Assembly (NCBI RefSeq): GCF_001276715.1
Contig: NZ_LIUQ01000052.1
Span: 1-43,712 of the forward strand
Direction of reading: 5' to 3'
Length of the DNA: 43,712 nt
From: Planktothricoides sp. SR001
GTDB lineage: Bacteria > Cyanobacteriota > Cyanobacteriia > Cyanobacteriales > Laspinemataceae
Positions 39,603-43,712 of the stretch are shown piece after piece. The notes beneath the pieces were generated by a model that was not told where the DNA came from, made no database searches, and saw only the letters and a list, made by a program, of their open reading frames with translations. Made by a program: the position numbers and the translations under genes. Numbering within the stretch: the stretch's first letter is position 1; every line of letters starts with the position of its first letter.

Positions 39603-42600
39603 ATGAACATCGATCGCACCTTATTTGAACATAAAGAATGGCTAGGACTGCTGCAACCCATTGGCTTAGTAGTGGCCCCACCGGCATTAATTAAAGCCCA
39701 AGCTAATATAGATCGGGGCAAACTGATCGAATTGCAGCAGAAATTTAAAGAATACTTGGCCCCGGAACCGTTGCCCAACGGTGAACCGTGGATATCAGAT
39801 TTATTAGAAATGGGCAAACAAGTATTAGAGTGGCCCGAAAAAGTCATTGTTCGCGAATTGCCCGCAGAATTAAGCGTATTTTTACGGGACTATGGAGAAA
39901 TTTTACAAGCGGATTATGCATTAAAAAATCGGGAGGGCAACGAGTGGCTATTTTTAATTAAAATAGTCTCACCGGGAACGGATTTAGATCGGGCAGAAAC
40001 GGAGAAACCGGGACAAGGCTGGAAGGCTTCCCCCCAAGCAAAATTTGAACGACTTCTCCGAGAAACCCAAAATCCCATCGGACTCTTATGTAATGGGACA
40101 GAAATTAGATTAATTTATGCCCCCAGAGGTGAATCTTCCGGTTATCTCACTTTTCCCGTAAAAGCTATGACCGAAGTCGCGGGGCGGTTAATCTTAGGGG
40201 CATTAGAAATGTTGCTAGGAAAATCCCGTTTATATACGGTGCCCGCAAAAGATCGACTGCCTCAAATTTTGGCCAACAGTCGGCAATATCAAGCGGAAGT
40301 TTCCACCCAATTATCGGCCCAAGTATTAGATGCTTTGTGGGAATTGTTGCGGGGAATGCAAACCGCAGACGCGGCAGTTCAGGGGCAATTATTAAAGGAA
40401 TTGCGGCAAAATCCAGAGGGAAAAACCCACATTTATGGCGGCTTAATTACTATATTAATGCGGTTGGTTTTTTTACTCTATGCGGAAGATGAAGGATTAA
40501 TGCCCGACGAACCCGTTTATCAGCGTTATTATGCGGTGTCGGGGCTTTATGAAAAGTTGCGAAATGATGCGGGGCAATACCCGGATACGATGGATTTGCG
40601 ATATGGGGCTTATGCGGGATTATTGAGTTTATTTCGCTTAGTTTATGATGGGGGCGGGCCCTATGAAGACTATTTACCAGCCCGACATGGGCAGTTATTC
40701 GATCCTGATGTTTATGGGTTTTTGGAAGGCAGACCGGAAGGGAGTAAATTTAAGGATATACAAGAACCTTTAAATATTCCCCAAATTCCTGATGGGGTGA
40801 TTTATCGCATATTAGATAAGCTGGTGATGTTAAATGGAGATCGCTTATCTTATCGGTCTTTAGATGTAGAAGATATTGGTTCGGTGTATGAGGGAATTAT
40901 GGGGTTTGAAGTGCAAACCGCCCCTGATTTGTCCATTGCCCTATCCCCCCAAGATATTGTGATTAATGTGGCAGAATTGTTGGCGGCAAAACCGGGCGAT
41001 CGCGCAAAATTATTGAAAGATTGGGCTGAATGTAGCCTACCGACCAAAGGGGCAACGGAGTTAAAACAGGCGAAAACCATTGAGGATATTTTAGCAGCAT
41101 TGGGGCGGCGAATTTCTGACCGAACTCATAATTTATTGCCCAAAGGTTCTTTATATTTACAACCGGGAGAAGAACGGCGGAAATCTGGTTCTCATTATAC
41201 CCCTCGCGCCTTAACAGGGCCAATAGTTGCTAATACTTTAAAGCCGATATTAGCACAATTTGGGTCTAATCCAACTGCGGAACAGATATTAAGTTTAAAA
41301 ATATGCGATCCAGCGATGGGGTCTGGGGCATTTTTAGTAGAAGTTTGCCGTCAATTGGCGGAGTTGTTGGTAGTTGCAGACGCCACAGAAACCGGGTTTC
41401 TTAAAGAAACCCGGTTTCTCTCCACGACGCAAATACCCATTATTCAAGCGAGGCGGAAAATTGCCCAACGGTGTTTATATGGGGTGGATAAAAACCCGTT
41501 TGCGGTGAATTTGGCTAAGTTATCTTTATGGTTAGTGACGTTAGCTAAAGATGCGCCATTTACTTTTGTGGATCATGCCCTGAAATGTGGGGATTCTTTG
41601 GTAGGATTGACTACTAAAGAAATCGGCGCATTTGTCGATCCTACGGCGGATTTACCGTTAAGTAAACTATTAAATAATCAGGTGAGAGAATCCGAGGATT
41701 TTCGGTTACAAATTCAGGCAACGGATACCCAGACTGATGCGGACGCGGAGGCGAATGCCGAACGGTGGAATCAGTCAGAATCGGCGTTAGAAAATGCCCG
41801 GTTTGCGGCTTGGGCAAAAGTGGCGGCTTTTTTTGATGGGGCAAGTAAGAATAAGTCGGAAAAAGCAGAAATTGAGGAAAAATATCGGCTATTAGTTGAG
41901 AACAGTTTAAGCGGTGATGGAGACGCCAGAAACCGGGTTTTTTCAAAAAACCCGGTTTCTACCTCCAACGAGGTTTCTATTCCCACCCCGTTTAATTGGG
42001 AGGTGGAATTTCCCGAAGTATTTAATCGCCCCAATCCTGGGTTTGATTGTATTGTGGGTAATCCGCCGTTTGCGGGAAAAAATACGATTATTAATGGCAA
42101 CCCAGAGGGATATGTGGATTGGTTAAAAGAAGTTCATCCCGAATCCCACGGAAATGCGGATTTAGTGGCGCATTTTTTCCGCCGTTCTTTTAATTTAATT
42201 AGAGATTATGGCACCTTGGGATTAATTGCGACAAATACTATTTCTCAAGGGGATACCCGCAGCAGTGGGTTGCGGTTTATTTGTAATCATGGCGGGATGA
42301 TTTATCATGCAACTCAGCGTTATCGCTGGCCGGGAATGGCGGCAGTTGTGGTTAGTTTAGTGCATATTTTTAAGGGAGGGAAAAATATCGGGGTGGGCAC
42401 GGGGGCACCACCCCTACAATTACCCCAACCAATTCTTGATGGTCGTCCGGTGAATAAAATTACCGCATTTTTATTTAATGACGGGGGTAATGATGACCCG
42501 AAACCTTTGTTAGCTAATGCAGAAAAAAGTTTTCAAGGCAGTATTGTTTTAGGGATGGGTTTCACTTTTGATGATAGCAATGCGGACGCGACCCCGATCG

Positions 42601-43694
42601 CGGAAATGCACCGTTTAATTGCCGCAAATCCCCAGAATCAAGAGGTGATTTTTCCCTATATTGGCGGGTCTGAGGTGAATTCTAGTCCGACTCATGCCCA
42701 TCATCGCTATGTGATTAATTTTGGGGAAATGTCTGAACAGGAAGCAAGAGAAGGTTATCCTGATTTGATGCAAATTGTTGAGGCAAAGGTTAAGCCAGAA
42801 CGAGCTAAATTAACTAGAAATGCAATTGGTCGAAAAAGGGCTGATTTTTGGTGGCAATATGGTTCTGCTGCTAAAGAATTATATAAAGCGATCGCACCTC
42901 TTTCCCGCGTCTTAGTTATTGCTTGTGCAGCAACTAAATATTTAGGGTTTGCTTTTTTACCATCAAATATGGTTTTCAGCCATAAACTTGTAGTTTTTCC
43001 ATTGGATAAATTTTCACAATTTACTGTAATGCAATCTCGAATCCATGAAATTTGGTCTATATTTTTTAGCGCAACTTTAGAAGATAGATTAACTTACAAT
43101 CCCACAGACTGTTTTGAAACATTTCCCTTTCCTGAAAACTGGGAAACCGACGCGAACCTAGAACAAATTGGCCAAACCTACTACGAAACTCGCGCCCAAT
43201 TAATGATCGAAAATAACCAGGGACTTACGGACACTTATAACCGCTTTCACGACCCCAACGAAACCGACCCAGAAATCCTGCAACTGCGAGAACTCCATGA
43301 ACAAATGGATCTAGCGGTCCTCTCTGCCTACGGTTGGTCAGACCCGACCCCGGAATGCGGCTTTGCCCTGGACTACCTGGACACAGACCCAGACCACAGC
43401 TATCCCCCGGACATACAAGACCGCATAGATAGCCATGACCTGTTTTTCCCCACCGCCGACGCAGCCCTAGAATTTGCCAACGCGGTCCAAACCGGCAAAC
43501 GCAAATTGCCCTGGCGTCGTCGTTGGGACGAACCCACCCATAACGATATCTTGGCCCGACTTTTGCAACTGAACCAGGAACGCTATGACGCGGAAATTCG
43601 CCTGGGCAAACATAGCCAAGGGAAAAAGAAGCAAACTAAGCCGCCAAGTAAACCGAAAAAGGAGGTAAATAGCGATCAACTTAATCTTTTATAA
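39603..43694 (+). CDS. drmMI: DISARM adenine-specific DNA methyltransferase DrmMI
   Basis: The 1363-residue protein is a large N6-adenine DNA methyltransferase. SAM motif I is in CDPAMGSGAFLVEVCRQLAE and catalytic motif IV is NPPF in CIVGNPPFAGKN. Before them come the N-terminal region typical of these enzymes (DEGLMPDEPVYQRYYAVSGLY) and RRKSGSHYTPRALTGPIV, the SHYTP pre-motif. The C-terminus has a target-recognition-like region and ends in a Lys/Pro-rich tail (KKKQTKPPSKPKKE). Directly following drmD, it fits DrmMI of class 1 DISARM. A PglX-type or solitary type II MTase is the alternative. Two 33-bp compact palindromic pairs are inserted in frame (41387-41419, 41928-41960) between motifs I and IV, giving ETGFLKETRFL and RNRVFSKNPVS. 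The rest of the system would lie past 43712. Confidence 0.8.
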   Translation: MNIDRTLFEHKEWLGLLQPIGLVVAPPALIKAQANIDRGKLIELQQKFKEYLAPEPLPNGEPWISDLLEMGKQVLEWPEKVIVRELPAELSVFLRDYGEILQADYALKNREGNEWLFLIKIVSPGTDLDRAETEKPGQGWKASPQAKFERLLRETQNPIGLLCNGTEIRLIYAPRGESSGYLTFPVKAMTEVAGRLILGALEMLLGKSRLYTVPAKDRLPQILANSRQYQAEVSTQLSAQVLDALWELLRGMQTADAAVQGQLLKELRQNPEGKTHIYGGLITILMRLVFLLYAEDEGLMPDEPVYQRYYAVSGLYEKLRNDAGQYPDTMDLRYGAYAGLLSLFRLVYDGGGPYEDYLPARHGQLFDPDVYGFLEGRPEGSKFKDIQEPLNIPQIPDGVIYRILDKLVMLNGDRLSYRSLDVEDIGSVYEGIMGFEVQTAPDLSIALSPQDIVINVAELLAAKPGDRAKLLKDWAECSLPTKGATELKQAKTIEDILAALGRRISDRTHNLLPKGSLYLQPGEERRKSGSHYTPRALTGPIVANTLKPILAQFGSNPTAEQILSLKICDPAMGSGAFLVEVCRQLAELLVVADATETGFLKETRFLSTTQIPIIQARRKIAQRCLYGVDKNPFAVNLAKLSLWLVTLAKDAPFTFVDHALKCGDSLVGLTTKEIGAFVDPTADLPLSKLLNNQVRESEDFRLQIQATDTQTDADAEANAERWNQSESALENARFAAWAKVAAFFDGASKNKSEKAEIEEKYRLLVENSLSGDGDARNRVFSKNPVSTSNEVSIPTPFNWEVEFPEVFNRPNPGFDCIVGNPPFAGKNTIINGNPEGYVDWLKEVHPESHGNADLVAHFFRRSFNLIRDYGTLGLIATNTISQGDTRSSGLRFICNHGGMIYHATQRYRWPGMAAVVVSLVHIFKGGKNIGVGTGAPPLQLPQPILDGRPVNKITAFLFNDGGNDDPKPLLANAEKSFQGSIVLGMGFTFDDSNADATPIAEMHRLIAANPQNQEVIFPYIGGSEVNSSPTHAHHRYVINFGEMSEQEAREGYPDLMQIVEAKVKPERAKLTRNAIGRKRADFWWQYGSAAKELYKAIAPLSRVLVIACAATKYLGFAFLPSNMVFSHKLVVFPLDKFSQFTVMQSRIHEIWSIFFSATLEDRLTYNPTDCFETFPFPENWETDANLEQIGQTYYETRAQLMIENNQGLTDTYNRFHDPNETDPEILQLRELHEQMDLAVLSAYGWSDPTPECGFALDYLDTDPDHSYPPDIQDRIDSHDLFFPTADAALEFANAVQTGKRKLPWRRRWDEPTHNDILARLLQLNQERYDAEIRLGKHSQGKKKQTKPPSKPKKEVNSDQLNLL
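41387..41419 (+). repeat. Compact 33-bp palindromic pair in drmMI, copy 1
   Basis: Two perfect complementary 15-mers (41387-41401, 41405-41419) flank TAA, giving a 15-bp hairpin with a 3-nt loop. It is read in frame as ETGFLKETRFL after CAGACGCCA; the TAA is out of frame. Compare the 33-36 nt spacer in the intergenic form. Confidence 0.95.
41928..41960 (+). repeat. Compact 33-bp palindromic pair in drmMI, copy 2
   Basis: AGAAACCGGGTTTTT (41928-41942) and AAAAACCCGGTTTCT (41946-41960) flank TCA. The two T-for-C changes in the left arm are matched by A-for-G in the right arm, so pairing is maintained. It follows GAGACGCCA, sharing GACGCCA with copy 1, but is read in another frame as RNRVFSKNPVS. 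Confidence 0.93.
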
Positions 43695-43712
43695 AATCCG
43701 TCGGGGATTAAA

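Overview
The window looks like chromosome from a filamentous, non-heterocystous (Oscillatoriales-type) cyanobacterium. The evidence is a chlorophyll synthase (chlG), a Psb35-like photosystem II assembly protein, a CCB2/CCB4-type cytochrome b6 maturation protein, a DUF1830 protein, a KaiB-fold protein beside pilT, and frequent copies of the HIP1 octamer GCGATCGC. The order-level placement is inference.

Layout. 1-1.1 kb: the 3' part of a WD40 gene, apparently frameshifted at the window edge, then a dense cluster of palindromic 15-mers (AGAAACC-G/C-GGTTTCT). 1.2-5.6 kb: a phosphoketolase/transketolase-like enzyme, then a broken AAA-ATPase/DUF4276 pair, a probable dead defence module. 5.7-18.2 kb: holB, a tRNA(CAU), an exported protein, a CNNM/CorC-type membrane protein, a 49-residue ribbon-helix-helix protein, an OmpR-type regulator, two small conserved proteins, a CNT nucleoside transporter, an exported protein, a KaiB-like/pilT operon and wecB. 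18.2-24.8 kb: a repeat-motif protein of unknown role, a TnpB-only IS200/IS605-type element, uvrB, an orphan antitoxin-like gene and chlG. 25-34.4 kb: a class A penicillin-binding protein, psb35-like, rsmB with an ORF-less group II intron in its leader, a cNMP-domain protein, a GAF histidine kinase, a small basic protein behind a near-consensus promoter, and the CCB-type protein. 34.6-43.7 kb: two genes of a class 1 DISARM anti-phage system, drmD and drmMI, with the rest presumably beyond the right edge.

The most striking layer is the repeats. The 15-bp near-palindrome occurs mostly as inverted pairs (G-centred copy, 33-36 nt spacer, C-centred copy), an architecture like bacterial REPINs. Copies crowd the DISARM locus. 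Between drmD and drmMI lies an oppositely oriented DUF433/DUF5615 toxin-antitoxin pair. One REPIN sits at its gene junction, lengthening the antitoxin and removing the toxin's start codon and first strand. A compact 33-bp form (3-nt loop) occurs twice in frame inside drmMI and is read in two different frames. drmD holds what looks like an eroded third copy. Both DISARM genes are preceded by almost pure A/C heptamer-like leaders with no obvious ribosome binding site.

Defence-related genes therefore appear in several states: apparently intact (DISARM), partly disabled by repeats (DUF433/DUF5615), and dead (AAA/DUF4276). All calls come from reading the sequence. No database search or folding program was run.
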